Assembly (NCBI RefSeq): GCF_022340605.1
Contig: NZ_JAJDNQ010000084.1
Span: 1 to 53,162, forward strand
From: Thiohalocapsa sp.
Lineage (GTDB): Bacteria > Pseudomonadota > Gammaproteobacteria > Chromatiales > Chromatiaceae
DNA length: 53,162 nt
Direction: 5' to 3'
Both the position numbers and the translations under genes were made by a program. Below, piece after piece: positions 1-8,327 of the stretch; within the stretch, counting starts at the first letter, position 1; each line of letters begins with the position of its first letter. The notes under the pieces were generated by a model. It was not told where the DNA came from. It ran no database searches and worked only from the letters and a program-made list of their open reading frames with translations.

Positions 1-332
1 AGCGAAGAGGCGTTGGGTCTGGTGCCTGTGCCCGGCCGTCCGTACAGGCGCAGCAGCAGCGCACGGACAGCGAGTAGCCCGAGCAGTGCCGGTATGAGCC
101 CGTGCCAGCTGTCGCCGAGCCAGGCTTCGCCCGCCGCCATCACCAGCCATAGGCCCGCGAGCAGAACCGCGATGCGCGTGAGCAGGCTGCCGCTCAGGAG
201 CAGTGCCGGGCGGCGGCTGCGGGTCAGCTCCCGAACGGTGCGGTAGAGCCCCGCGTAGAAGAACCAGCCAAGTGCGGCGCCGGCCGCGAAGGCCGCCGGC
301 GCGAAGACCGCGATGGTCAAGGGGGCCGCCAT
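1..332 (-). CDS. atpR: N-ATPase subunit AtpR-like membrane protein (3' end beyond window)
   Basis: The first bases, read on the minus strand, encode about 110 codons of a small hydrophobic protein with no stop before the window edge. Three membrane segments are visible. The first ends in a GWFFYAGLYRTVREL stretch, the second contains LLTRIAVLLAGLWLV, and the third contains LLGLLAVRALLLRLY. The FF.GL..TVR motif and the arginines buried in segments two and three are typical of AtpR, an accessory subunit of Na+-translocating N-type ATPases, where it is thought to help c-ring assembly. The start is the ATG whose complement lies at 330-332, nine bases past the DUF5335 stop. In standard N-ATPase operons atpD, atpC and atpQ precede atpR, but here the upstream genes are unrelated. 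Family assignment is by motif recognition only. Confidence 0.72.
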   Translation of the reverse strand, partial: MAAPLTIAVFAPAAFAAGAALGWFFYAGLYRTVRELTRSRRPALLLSGSLLTRIAVLLAGLWLVMAAGEAWLGDSWHGLIPALLGLLAVRALLLRLYGRPGTGTRPNASS

Positions 333-341
333 CGGGCTGCC

Positions 342-782
342 TCAGCGCTCCGTGTCCGCCAGCCCGTCGAGCTCCTCCGGCGGCGCGGTGATGCGGAAGT
401 GCAAGCGGGTGGTGTGCCCGTAAGCATCGTCGATGCGCAGCCCCGCCACGTCGCCGCTGGCAGTGTGCTCCAGAGCCAGCGCGTGGGGATACTCGATGCG
501 CAGCAGCGGTTGGCCGCGCTCGTCGCCGCGCTCGTCGCTGACGTGGACCGCAATGGCGGGCACCGCATCGGCGGTAACCAGCTCGACGCCGTGCAGCGGC
601 ACGCCGACGGCCAACTCGCGGGCGTTGCCGGCCGCTTCCCCGGCGCTTGCGTTGAGGCTTGCATCGGCCAAGGCCGTCGGCAGCGCCCAGGCCTGTAGCA
701 GCCAGCCGCGGTGGCGGTGGGAGAAGTCCGCGAGCGTCTCGGCCCATCGCGCCCGCGGCACATGCTCGGCGGCCGGCATCAT
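342..782 (-). CDS. DUF5335 family protein
   Basis: A 146-residue soluble protein beginning MMPAAEHVPRARW. The pattern W...L.DFS.RH.GWL near the N-terminus, a central region with several short beta-type stretches, and an acidic Arg/His-containing C-terminus match the DUF5335 family, whose function is unknown. Members often lie in stress or redox gene neighbourhoods. The start ATG overlaps the stop of the upstream phosphoribosyltransferase as ATGA, so the two are probably translationally coupled. That overlap was used to choose the start over a longer open frame. It sits between the phosphoribosyltransferase and AtpR and is likely co-transcribed with both. Confidence 0.68.
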   Translation of the reverse strand: MMPAAEHVPRARWAETLADFSHRHRGWLLQAWALPTALADASLNASAGEAAGNARELAVGVPLHGVELVTADAVPAIAVHVSDERGDERGQPLLRIEYPHALALEHTASGDVAGLRIDDAYGHTTRLHFRITAPPEELDGLADTER

Positions 783-1453
783 GGGAGATCTCCGTTGCCG
801 CGCCCGATAGCCTCCGCGAGCAGCGCGCGCACCTCGGCGTCGCTGGTCTGCGGGAACGCGGCGTACCAGCGGCCGACGCCGAGAAAGGGCTCGGGTGCCG
901 CGAGGCAAACGAGGTCGTCCACGGTGGGCTCAATGAGGTCGAGTGCGTCCGCGCTCGCCACCGGCACCGCCACCACCAGGGTCGCCGGGTGATGCGCACG
1001 TGCCGCGGCCACCGCGGCACGCATGGTGGCACCCGTGGCCAAGCCGTCGTCGATGAGGATCACGCAGGCGTCGCGCAGTGCCGGCGGCGGCCGGTCGCCG
1101 CGGTAGGCGTGGGCGCGGCGGTCGAGCTCGCGGCCCTCCTGCGCGGCGACGCGGTCGATGGTGCCCTCGCTGATGCCGAGCGCGCGCACGATGTCCGGAT
1201 TCAGCACCTGCACCCCGCCGGTGGCAATGGCGCCCATGGCCAGCTCCGGTTGCCCCGGTACGCCCAGCTTGCGCACCAGCATCAGGTCCAGCGGTGCATC
1301 CAGTGCGCGCGCCACCTCGGCGGCCACCGGCACGCCGCCCCGGGGCAGGGCCAGCACCAGCAGGTTCTGGCGGCCGCGGTAGCCGCGCATGGCGTCGGCC
1401 AATTGGCGGCCGGCGCTGGTGCGGTCGGCGAAGGGGAGTTGCATGGCGGTCAC
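779..1453 (-). CDS. phosphoribosyltransferase-like protein
   Basis: A 224-residue protein with a type I phosphoribosyltransferase fold. The diagnostic PRPP-binding loop VILIDDGLATGAT lies at about residues 131-143, preceded by a hydrophobic strand. The N-terminal ALPRGGVPVAAEVA segment is characteristic of the subgroup found beside, or fused to, dienelactone-hydrolase-like proteins. The dienelactone hydrolase gene lies 31 bases upstream, as expected for that pair, and DUF5335 follows with an ATGA overlap. The substrate base is unknown for this subgroup and nothing in the sequence defines it. The location is predicted to be cytoplasmic because there is no signal peptide or membrane segment. 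Confidence 0.82.
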   Translation of the reverse strand: MTAMQLPFADRTSAGRQLADAMRGYRGRQNLLVLALPRGGVPVAAEVARALDAPLDLMLVRKLGVPGQPELAMGAIATGGVQVLNPDIVRALGISEGTIDRVAAQEGRELDRRAHAYRGDRPPPALRDACVILIDDGLATGATMRAAVAAARAHHPATLVVAVPVASADALDLIEPTVDDLVCLAAPEPFLGVGRWYAAFPQTSDAEVRALLAEAIGRGNGDLP

Positions 1454-1484
1454 GGGCTGAATCTCCGCGTGGAGGTGCTGGTAA

Positions 1485-2144
1485 TTACAGGTGCTCGATG
1501 AACCAGTCGCGCGCCATTGCCGCCACCCGTTCGAGCTTGCCGGGCTCCTCGAACAGGTGGCTGGCGCCGCCGATGATCCGGATCTCGGGTGGGACCGGCA
1601 TGCGCGCTGCGGCCTCCCGGTTCAGCGCTTGCACCGTGCCATCCAGGCCGCCGACGATGAAGAGCGTCGGTTGGTGCACGTCGCCCAGGGCGTCGGCGGC
1701 CAGGTCGGGCCTGCCACCGCGCGAGACCACGGCACGTACCGCCTCCGGCCGCGCTGCTGCTGCACCCAGGGCGGCGGCGGCGCCGGTACTCGCGCCGAAC
1801 AGGCCGATGCTGAGCGCGGCGGTGCGCGGGTCGCCTTGGGCCCAGTCCACCGCCTGGATGAGTCGGCGGGTGAGCAGCGGGATGTTGAAGCGCAGCTCCG
1901 CGGTGCGCTGGTCGAGGTCGTGCTCCGGTGCGGTGAGCAGGTCGAACAGCAGCGTGGCGATGCCGCCGTGGTTCAGCGTTTGCGCCACCTCGCGGTTGCG
2001 GCGGCTGAAGCGGCTGCTGCCGCTGCCGTGGGCGAAGAGCACCAGTCCACGAGGCTGGTGCGGCAGATCCAGGAAGCCGGGCAGGTCGCCGGCCTCGGTG
2101 GGGATGTGGACCTCCTCGGCGCGATGCAGAGATGTGGTCTCCAT
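1485..2144 (-). CDS. dienelactone hydrolase-like alpha/beta hydrolase
   Basis: A 219-residue alpha/beta hydrolase. The oxyanion region is LFAHGSGSSRFS, the nucleophile elbow is GASTG (Ser119), the acid is in GGLDGTV (Asp167), and the catalytic histidine is in GGASHLFEEPG (His195). All members of the triad are therefore present and in order. The spacing matches the dienelactone-hydrolase/YpfH-like group that is genetically linked to phosphoribosyltransferases, and its partner is the next gene downstream. The natural substrate is unknown. It is the first gene of the minus-strand set running toward AtpR. The 234 bases between it and the GH65 gene show no convincing promoter. Confidence 0.82.
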   Translation of the reverse strand: METTSLHRAEEVHIPTEAGDLPGFLDLPHQPRGLVLFAHGSGSSRFSRRNREVAQTLNHGGIATLLFDLLTAPEHDLDQRTAELRFNIPLLTRRLIQAVDWAQGDPRTAALSIGLFGASTGAAAALGAAAARPEAVRAVVSRGGRPDLAADALGDVHQPTLFIVGGLDGTVQALNREAAARMPVPPEIRIIGGASHLFEEPGKLERVAAMARDWFIEHL

Positions 2145-2378
2145 GGTCGGATACCTTGCGGACCTGATCCTTCAAGTGTGGCGACGGGGCTGGTGGCATG
2201 TTGTACGGTCGCCGGCTGGGTGCTGCCGCTCGGTCGGTTTAAGATTTTTCCCGAGCCAATCCGCTCGGTTTCCGCTGCGCCTGTTTCGGCTTTGCGCGGC
2301 GGGCTCGGCCCCGAGCGGGATGTCCGGCCGGTTCGTCTGCTCCCGTCGAGCCAGTCACATGGACCCAGTTACATCCAC

Positions 2379-4811
2379 TCAGCCTGCATCGATGCAGCAG
2401 GGCGTATGCTCCAGCGGCAGGTCGTAGCGCTCGCCGGCACCGAGCCGCACCGGCTCGCCGGCGACCTTGAGCCGAATCCCGTCGGCCGGCGCGGAGATGA
2501 CGTGCAGCTCGATCCGCCGCTGGTCGACGGAGAGCGCCAGGCTGCGGCCGCGGAAGCGCAGCCGGATGCGCAGCCCGGTGAGCTCGTCCGGCAGGCAGGG
2601 GTTCAGCCACAGGCGCCCGCCGCGCACCTCGATGCCGGTGTAGCAGCGCTGGATCAGGTCCACGGTGCCGGCCATGGCGCCCAAGTGAATGCCTTCGGAC
2701 GTAGTGCCGCCCTGGATGTCCGCCACGTCGCTCTCGATGGCCTCGGTGAACAGCGACCAGGAGCCCCGCCGGTCTGAGCGCGCCAGCACCCAGGCGTCGA
2801 CGACGCGGCTCAGCGTCGAGCCATGACTGGTGCGCGCCCCGTAGTGGGCGACGTTGCGCGGGATCAGGTCCGGCTCGAAGTCGTAGCCTAAGTGCTCGAA
2901 CAGCTCGGCCAGCTCCTCGGCGGAGAACAGGTAGAAGAGCATCAGCACGTCCGCCTGCTTGGTGACCTGGTAGCGGTTCACCGACTCGCCCTCGGCCTCC
3001 AGGATGCGGTCCAGGCGCTGGATGTCGCCGTACTTGTCCCGGTACGCCTGCCAGTCGAGCTCCTCGAGCCGCTCGAAGCCCTCGAACTGGCTGATGATCC
3101 CGTCGCCGTGGAAGCACACCCGCAGCCTGCGGCTCACGGTGTCCCAGTGCGCCAGCTCGTCGTCGCTGATGCCGAGCTGCTCCACCAGCTCGTCCCAGCG
3201 CTCCCGCGGCAGGTGATGGCGCAGGTCCAGTGCCCGGCGCAGCACCCAGGCGGCCAGCAGCGTGGTGTAGGCGTGGTTGTCGAGACCCGGCTCGCCGCGG
3301 TCCGGGTAGCGGGTGTGGAACTCGTCGGGGCCGACCACGCCCTTGATCTCGTAGCGCTCCAGCGTCTGGCTGTGCGTCGCCTTGCTGGCCCAGAAGCGGG
3401 CGATCTCCAGCAGCATCTCGGCGCCGTAGAAGGACAGAAACTCGGTGTCGCCGGTGGCCTGAAAGTAGTGCCAGACGTTGTAGGCGATGGCCGAGTTGAC
3501 GTGGCGCTGCAAGTGCGTCTCGTCCGGCGTCCAGTGCCCCGAGCGCGGGTTCAGGTGCAGTTGCTGGCTCTCCTCGCGGCCGTCGCTGCCGCTCTGCCAG
3601 GGATACATGGCCCCGCGCAGGCCCGCCGCGCGCGCCGCCGCCCGGGCCGCGGGAAGGCGCCGGTAGCGGTAGCGCAGCAGCGAGCGGGTGATCTCCGGCA
3701 GGCGCAGGTTCAGCGTCGGGAAGATGAACAGCTCGTCCCAGAAGATGTGGCCCCGGTAGGCCTCGCCGTGCAGGCCGCGGGCTGGCACGCCCACGTCCAG
3801 GTCCATCACCTGCGGCGAGGCGGTCGCAAGCAGATGGAACAGGTGCAGGTGCAGGATGGCGGCGGTGCGCGCGCCGTCGTCCTCGGCGAGGGTCAGCTCC
3901 AGGTCGAAGCGCTCCCACAGGTGGTGCCAGAGGCGGGCATGGCCCGCGAGCAGGTCGTCGAAGCGCGGCGCGGTGCCGATGGCCGCGCGCGCGGCCATTC
4001 CGCACTCGCTGATGGCCCGGTCGCGGGACGTGTAGAGCGCCGCGATCTTCTCCACCAGCACGGGCCGGTCCGGCTCCAGGTGCAGGCAAAAGCGCTGGGC
4101 GATGCTGTCGTCGGTTTGCGTCAAGGTCGGCTCCGCGTCCAGCCGGCGGCCGTCGCGGTAGATGCGTGTGCGAGCAGCCAGCGCGATCTCCAGCCGAGAC
4201 TGGCGGGTGCGGGTGCGAAGCCACATGCCGTCCTCGCCCACCGCGGCGTTGCCGAGCGGCTCCAGGTGGTGGCCGTCGAGACCCTGATAGCGCTCGACGC
4301 CGGCATTGCTGACGCCGCCGTCGAGCGCGCTCTCCACCGTGACGGCGCCGGACCAGTCCAGCGCCGTCAGCTCGGTTTCCAGCGCCGCCAGGTGGCGTTG
4401 GGCCATGTGCACGAGCCGGCGCTGACACAGCCTCGTGGTGCGGCCCTCGGCGTCGCGGAAGCTCACATCTCGATGCAGCACGCCGTCGCGCATGTCCAGG
4501 TGCTGGTGGTAATCGAGGATCTCCACGGCGTCCAGGGTGAGCCAGTGGTCATGATCGAGGCCGATCCGCAGCGGCAGCCAGTTGGGCAGATTGACCAGGT
4601 CCTCGCTCTCCACCACGCGGCCCTGCACCTGGCTCTCCAGCCGGTCGTAGCCGCCGGCGAGGTAGGTGCCCGGGTAGTGGTGCGTATTGGCAGCGGCCTC
4701 GGGCGCCGCGCCGCGGGTGGCGAAGTAGCCGTTGCCCAGGGTGCACAGGGCCTCGCGCAGGCGCTCCTGTGCCGGGTCATAGTGGTCGTAGTGCCAGTGC
4801 CATTCGCTCAT
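2379..4811 (-). CDS. glycoside hydrolase family 65 phosphorylase (maltose/trehalose/kojibiose type)
   Basis: An 810-residue protein of the usual GH65 length. It has an N-terminal beta-sandwich beginning WHWHYDHYDP with the typical LGNGYFATRG, then the (alpha/alpha)6 barrel with GHIFWDELFIFPTLNL (about 354-369). The general-acid motif GPDEFH (494-499, Glu497) follows, then KQADVLMLFYLF (618-629) and the phosphate-site motif HGSTLS (663-668). Family enzymes phosphorolyse alpha-glucosides such as maltose, trehalose, kojibiose or nigerose to beta-glucose-1-phosphate plus glucose. Which disaccharide is used cannot be read from sequence alone. The gene lies 44 bases downstream of a beta-phosphoglucomutase-like/OtsB fusion that would take the beta-glucose-1-phosphate, which supports a phosphorylase rather than a hydrolase. 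The MSEWHW start has no upstream in-frame competitor. Confidence 0.9.
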   Translation of the reverse strand: MSEWHWHYDHYDPAQERLREALCTLGNGYFATRGAAPEAAANTHHYPGTYLAGGYDRLESQVQGRVVESEDLVNLPNWLPLRIGLDHDHWLTLDAVEILDYHQHLDMRDGVLHRDVSFRDAEGRTTRLCQRRLVHMAQRHLAALETELTALDWSGAVTVESALDGGVSNAGVERYQGLDGHHLEPLGNAAVGEDGMWLRTRTRQSRLEIALAARTRIYRDGRRLDAEPTLTQTDDSIAQRFCLHLEPDRPVLVEKIAALYTSRDRAISECGMAARAAIGTAPRFDDLLAGHARLWHHLWERFDLELTLAEDDGARTAAILHLHLFHLLATASPQVMDLDVGVPARGLHGEAYRGHIFWDELFIFPTLNLRLPEITRSLLRYRYRRLPAARAAARAAGLRGAMYPWQSGSDGREESQQLHLNPRSGHWTPDETHLQRHVNSAIAYNVWHYFQATGDTEFLSFYGAEMLLEIARFWASKATHSQTLERYEIKGVVGPDEFHTRYPDRGEPGLDNHAYTTLLAAWVLRRALDLRHHLPRERWDELVEQLGISDDELAHWDTVSRRLRVCFHGDGIISQFEGFERLEELDWQAYRDKYGDIQRLDRILEAEGESVNRYQVTKQADVLMLFYLFSAEELAELFEHLGYDFEPDLIPRNVAHYGARTSHGSTLSRVVDAWVLARSDRRGSWSLFTEAIESDVADIQGGTTSEGIHLGAMAGTVDLIQRCYTGIEVRGGRLWLNPCLPDELTGLRIRLRFRGRSLALSVDQRRIELHVISAPADGIRLKVAGEPVRLGAGERYDLPLEHTPCCIDAG

Positions 4812-4855
4812 CGGCCTGTCCTCGGGGAGCTGTAACCTGAATCATCGGCGCCTTG

Positions 4856-6466
4856 CTAGCTCCGACCCCGCTCGTCGTCGGTCCCCTCGCGCCGGGCAAG
4901 ATCTTCCAGCACTGCCCGCACCGCGTCGGTGTTCGGGATGCGGAACGCCGCGCTGCTCGGCCGTGGCTCCGCGGCCACCAGGATGCCGACCCCGCCGCCG
5001 TCGGCGAGCGCGCGGAAGGCGTCCTCGTCGGTCTCGTCGTCGCCGATGTAGAGCGGCAGCACGTCCGGGCCGTCCAGTTCGAGGCGCTCCAGCAGCCAGT
5101 GCAGGGCGCGGCCCTTGTCCCAGTCGATGTCCGGGCGCAGCTCGAAGACCTTTTTGCCGCCGGTGCGGCGCAGCGCCGGCAGCCGGCGGGCGACCTCGGC
5201 GACGGCCTGTTCCACACGCGGCAGGTCGGCAACCGCCAGGCGCCGGTAGTGCACGGCAACGGCGAAGCGCTTGCGCTCCACCTGGCTGCCCGGGATCGCG
5301 TCGAGCCGCTGCTCCAGCAGGTCCGCGGCGCGGTCCAGGTCTTCCAGCGCGTCGACGCCCTCGGGCAGTTCCAGGCGCAGCTCGGGGCCGCGGATGTCGA
5401 AGCCGTGGCTGCCGGCGTAGACGAGGTTGTCCAGTCCCACCAGCGCGCGCACGTCGTCGAGGTCGCGGCCGCTGATGATGGCCACCGGCATCACCGCCGC
5501 CGCCGCGCGCAGGGCCGCGCGCATGGACGCATCCAGCCTGGCGTCCTCGGGGCGGGCGACGATGGGGGTCAGGGTGCCGTCGTAGTCCAGGAACAGGGCG
5601 GGACACCTGTCGGCGAGTCGGTTTGCCAGCCGCTCCGCGATGGCCGCGGGGTCCTCGAGCAGTGGCGGGCCAGTGTCGGTGTCGGCGTCGGTGTCGGCGT
5701 CGGTGTCGGCGGTGACGGTAAGGTCGCACAGATCCGCCAGTACCACGTTGGCGCCGGCCGCGCTGAGCGCGGCGCGCTCGCCGCCGCGGTCCACGCCGAT
5801 GACCAGGCCGAAGCCGCCCGCGTGGCCCGCGCGGACCCCCGCAACGGCATCCTCCAGCACAGCGGCGCGTCCGGGCTCGCAAGCGAGCCGCGCGGCGGCG
5901 GCGAGAAAGGTGTCCGGCGCCGGCTTGCCCGCCAGGCCCAGGCGCTCGGCGTCGTTGCCGTCAACGCGGGCGTCGAACAGGTCGGCGATGCCGGCGGTGT
6001 CCAGGATCATCCCGCAATTCTTGCTGGCGGTGACCACGGCGGTGCGGAAGTCGGCCTCGCGCAGCCGCCGCAGCAGCGCCACCGCGCAGTCGTAGACGGT
6101 GAGTCCGCCCTCGCGCAGGGCGTCGCGGAACAGGCGGTTCTTGCGGTTGCCGAGTCCGTGCAGGGTCTCGCGCCCGGGCGGGTCGTCCGGCGCGCCCGCC
6201 GGCAGTTCGATGCCGCGGGCGGCGAGGAAGTCGCGCACGCCATCGATGCGCGGCTTGCCGTCCACGAGGCGCCGGTAGTCGCGTTCGATGTCGAATGGGG
6301 CGTGGTCCTCGCCGGGCGCCGCGGGCCGCTCGTGCAGGTAGGCATCGAATAGCCGCTTCCAGGCGGCGGCGTGGACGCGGGCGGTGCGGGTGACGACGCC
6401 GTCGAGGTCGAACAGCACCGCGTCAAGGTTTGCGCGGTCCAGGGTGACGGTCGGCTGGTCTGGCAT
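4856..6466 (-). CDS. otsB: beta-phosphoglucomutase-like / trehalose-6-phosphate phosphatase fusion
   Basis: A 536-residue protein carrying two complete HAD domains. Residues 1-250 resemble beta-phosphoglucomutase: the nucleophile motif FDLDGVVT has Asp20 and Asp22, followed by a cap, GKPAPD (180-185) and VLEDAVAG. Residues 270-536 are an OtsB-type phosphatase: LFLDYDGTLTPI has Asp294 and Asp296, followed by IISGRDL, YAGSHGFD, KVFELRPDIDWDKG and the acidic IGDDETDEDAF. The domains are joined by an Asp/Thr/Ala linker (about 253-265) coded by a short tandem repeat. Expected activities are interconversion of beta-glucose-1-phosphate and glucose-6-phosphate, and dephosphorylation of trehalose-6-phosphate. 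It is followed after 44 bases by the GH65 phosphorylase. No trehalose-6-phosphate synthase is present in the window. Confidence 0.88.
   Translation of the reverse strand: MPDQPTVTLDRANLDAVLFDLDGVVTRTARVHAAAWKRLFDAYLHERPAAPGEDHAPFDIERDYRRLVDGKPRIDGVRDFLAARGIELPAGAPDDPPGRETLHGLGNRKNRLFRDALREGGLTVYDCAVALLRRLREADFRTAVVTASKNCGMILDTAGIADLFDARVDGNDAERLGLAGKPAPDTFLAAAARLACEPGRAAVLEDAVAGVRAGHAGGFGLVIGVDRGGERAALSAAGANVVLADLCDLTVTADTDADTDADTDTGPPLLEDPAAIAERLANRLADRCPALFLDYDGTLTPIVARPEDARLDASMRAALRAAAAVMPVAIISGRDLDDVRALVGLDNLVYAGSHGFDIRGPELRLELPEGVDALEDLDRAADLLEQRLDAIPGSQVERKRFAVAVHYRRLAVADLPRVEQAVAEVARRLPALRRTGGKKVFELRPDIDWDKGRALHWLLERLELDGPDVLPLYIGDDETDEDAFRALADGGGVGILVAAEPRPSSAAFRIPNTDAVRAVLEDLARREGTDDERGRS
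5673..5717. repeat. short tandem repeat coding the interdomain linker
   Basis: Consecutive GTGTCG and GCGTCG hexamers form a simple repeat inside the fusion gene. In the coding direction they give alternating Asp-Thr and Asp-Ala. The tract lies exactly between the two HAD domains, so length changes by slippage would alter only the linker when in multiples of three bases. Confidence 0.75.
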
Positions 6467-6713
6467 GGCAACCTCGCGGGCGCCACGGTGGTGGGCGCCT
6501 CTGACGAAAACCTAGCAACCAGGGCGCCCCGCGGCGGGGCCTCCTGGCGGTGAATTGCAACCGCGCGTGGTGCATAAGGGCCAGCGGCCGCGCCACTGGG
6601 CGGCGCCGATGCCGGCGCCGCTGCATTTGCCCTGGCGTTGGCCTTGGCATGTTTCGTGACTTCGGTTGCGTACCCGCTCCGTCCGGAGCGCGTGAGTCTC
6701 AACCGAGGTAACC

Positions 6714-7334
6714 ATGCAAATCCGTAACACCCGTGAGCGCTGGGGCGCCGTTCAGCAGACCGCGCACTGGCTGGTGGTCATTCTGGTCATTGCCCAGCTC
6801 GTGGTCGGCTTCATCTTCGCCGACTATCCGTCGACCTCCCCCACCTGGATCGAGCTCTTCCCGGTCCACACCACGCTCGGACTCAGCATCCTGATCCTGA
6901 TGCTCCTGCGGCTCGGCTGGCGTGGCGCCAATCCGGTGCCGTCACTGCCGGACACCCTGCCACGCTGGCAGCAGGTTGCTGCCCGGGCCACCCACTGGCT
7001 CTTCTACCTCCTGCTCATCCTGGTGCCCATCGGCGGCTATGTGCTGGTGAGCGCCGGTGGCAAGCCGATCCCGTTCTTCGGGTGGGAACTGCCGCCGGTG
7101 ATCCCGAAGACGCCGTCGCTGAATAGCCCCATCTTCATTCTCCACGCCACCGGCGCATGGGTGGTGGCGGTCCTCATCGTGCTGCACGCCGGCGCGGCGC
7201 TGCGCCACGAATGGGTGCTGCGGGACAACACGCTGCGGCACATGGTGCCGTTCCTGCGGGAGCGCCCTGCCAGCGCCGCCAAGTCGGAGCGGGGTGCCGA
7301 TGCCCCTCCGCACGGTGGCACGACCACCAGCTGA
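6714..7334 (+). CDS. cytochrome b561 family protein
   Basis: A 206-residue four-helix membrane protein. Candidate haem-ligating histidines are His18 (QQTAHWL) in helix 1, His52 (FPVHTTLG) in helix 2, RATHWLFY in helix 3, and FILHATGAW/IVLHAGAAL in helix 4. The loop with GGKPIPFFGWELPP between helices 3 and 4 is typical of bacterial b561 proteins, which move electrons from quinol, in some cases to superoxide. The C-terminus is polar and cytoplasmic. A GAGG ribosome-binding site lies just before the ATG. The downstream gene is a convergent periplasmic superoxide dismutase, a pairing that would suit superoxide handling at the membrane, although that functional link is inferred from position only. 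Confidence 0.88.
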   Translation: MQIRNTRERWGAVQQTAHWLVVILVIAQLVVGFIFADYPSTSPTWIELFPVHTTLGLSILILMLLRLGWRGANPVPSLPDTLPRWQQVAARATHWLFYLLLILVPIGGYVLVSAGGKPIPFFGWELPPVIPKTPSLNSPIFILHATGAWVVAVLIVLHAGAALRHEWVLRDNTLRHMVPFLRERPASAAKSERGADAPPHGGTTTS

Positions 7335-7385
7335 GCGGAACGCTGACGTGGTATCGGCAGTGCCGGCGGCGTGCCGCCGGCGGCG

Positions 7386-7489
7386 TTGATCATCATCCCG
7401 GCCAAGCGTGCGGTTCTGGCTCCCACGTTCCAGCGTGGGAGCAGGGGTAGACGCTCTGCGTCCCGTGTTCTGGCCGAAACGATGATCAA
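7386..7489. repeat. composite palindrome, family A (short core)
   Basis: The core at 7419-7442 is a perfect hairpin with arms GCTCCCACG and CGTGGGAGC and a six-base loop. Around it is a second inverted pair, 7386-7404 and 7471-7489, matching at 16 of 19 positions. The outer arms contain TTGATCATC and CGGCCA. Similar outer arms surround the copy at the right end of the window. It lies in the space between two convergent genes. Confidence 0.7.
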
Positions 7490-7545
7490 GGCCCCGCCGG
7501 CATTGGCGACGCCCCAGAGCCATTGACCCAGAGCCATCGGCAGCA

Positions 7546-8091
7546 TCATTGCGCCGTGATGACCCCACAGGCGATGCGCTCGCCGGCAGCGCCGGCCGGC
7601 TGGCTCTTATAGTCATCGGCGCCCTCGTGAATCACGAGGGAGGAACCGTCGACGTCCAGCACCTCCTCGCCCAACTGATGGACGCCCGTCAGCACTTCCA
7701 GCTCCAGCTGCCCCGACTCCGGCACGTGGATGTTCGGCATGTCGCCGGCATGGGGGCCTGACTCGGTCAGGTACCCGTGTGTCTCCCCCGGCCGGTGGTA
7801 GTGACCGCCCGCGGACTTGAAGGGCGGCTCGCACTTGCCGGTTTCGTGGATGTGCAGGGCATGGACTCCGGCCGGCAGGTCGTTCAGCTTCACGTCCAGT
7901 AGCACGCCCGCCGGCGTCTGTTGCAGCTCCGCGGTGCCGACGACCTCGCCTTTCAGGTCCTTGATGTCGGCCGTCGCCTTGTCGGTGTCCGCGCCGGCGG
8001 TTGGTGCAACGAGGACGGCGGCGAGTGCGATGGCCGCGGCGCTGCACAGTTGGGGGATACGCGGTGTGACGATGGGCTGTGTCGTGTGCAT
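7546..8091 (-). CDS. sodC: periplasmic Cu/Zn superoxide dismutase
   Basis: A 181-residue precursor with a signal peptide cleaved after about Ala34 (VAPTAGA). The metal site is intact: copper ligands in HALHIHETG, the bridging and zinc histidines in SAGGHYHRPGETHGY, the zinc aspartate in AGDMPNI and the fourth copper histidine in SLVIHEGADDY. The active-site arginine sits near the C-terminus in GERIACGVI, and the two cysteines of the intrasubunit disulfide (GKCEPPF and IACGV) are present. It dismutates superoxide in the periplasm. It converges with the cytochrome b561 gene and is probably monocistronic, since pncA upstream is separated from it by a strong hairpin. Confidence 0.94.
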   Translation of the reverse strand: MHTTQPIVTPRIPQLCSAAAIALAAVLVAPTAGADTDKATADIKDLKGEVVGTAELQQTPAGVLLDVKLNDLPAGVHALHIHETGKCEPPFKSAGGHYHRPGETHGYLTESGPHAGDMPNIHVPESGQLELEVLTGVHQLGEEVLDVDGSSLVIHEGADDYKSQPAGAAGERIACGVITAQ

Positions 8092-8158
8092 GGCAGTCTC
8101 CTGGTCAGGTGTCGCTACGGTTTGGGCTGCGGGGGGGCGAGCCGGGCGAGCCGACCCG

Positions 8159-8191
8159 ATGCCGCGCCGTGGAGCCGACGCGGCGCGGCAT
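8159..8191 (-). terminator. GC-rich hairpin downstream of pncA
   Basis: The sequence ATGCCGCGCCG and its exact complement CGGCGCGGCAT are separated by eleven bases, giving an 11-bp stem. It lies between the 3' end of pncA and the start of sodC on the same strand, where a transcription end is expected. There is no following T-run, so it is at best a weak intrinsic terminator. Confidence 0.35.
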
Positions 8192-8327
8192 TAGGCGCAC
8201 GCGGCCGCCGATGGAAATGCAGCTTCAATGCCTCTGCACAGCCCTGCCAATGGGCGCGACGGCGCTCGGCGAGAGCTGCGCCGGATCGGCGCAAGACCCC
8301 ATACCTGGCGCGGCATCAGGCGTTGCA

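Noticed and set aside
2892..4835. Open frame of 647 codons on the plus strand, antisense to GH65
   Set aside because: Its translation is Val/Leu/Gln/Arg-rich without family motifs, and it mirrors a clearly recognisable GH65 protein on the other strand. Long antisense frames are expected at this GC content.
5673..5717. Hexamer repeat as a possible CRISPR or regulatory array
   Set aside because: The unit is six bases, has no spacers and stays in frame inside a coding linker. It is a simple sequence repeat.
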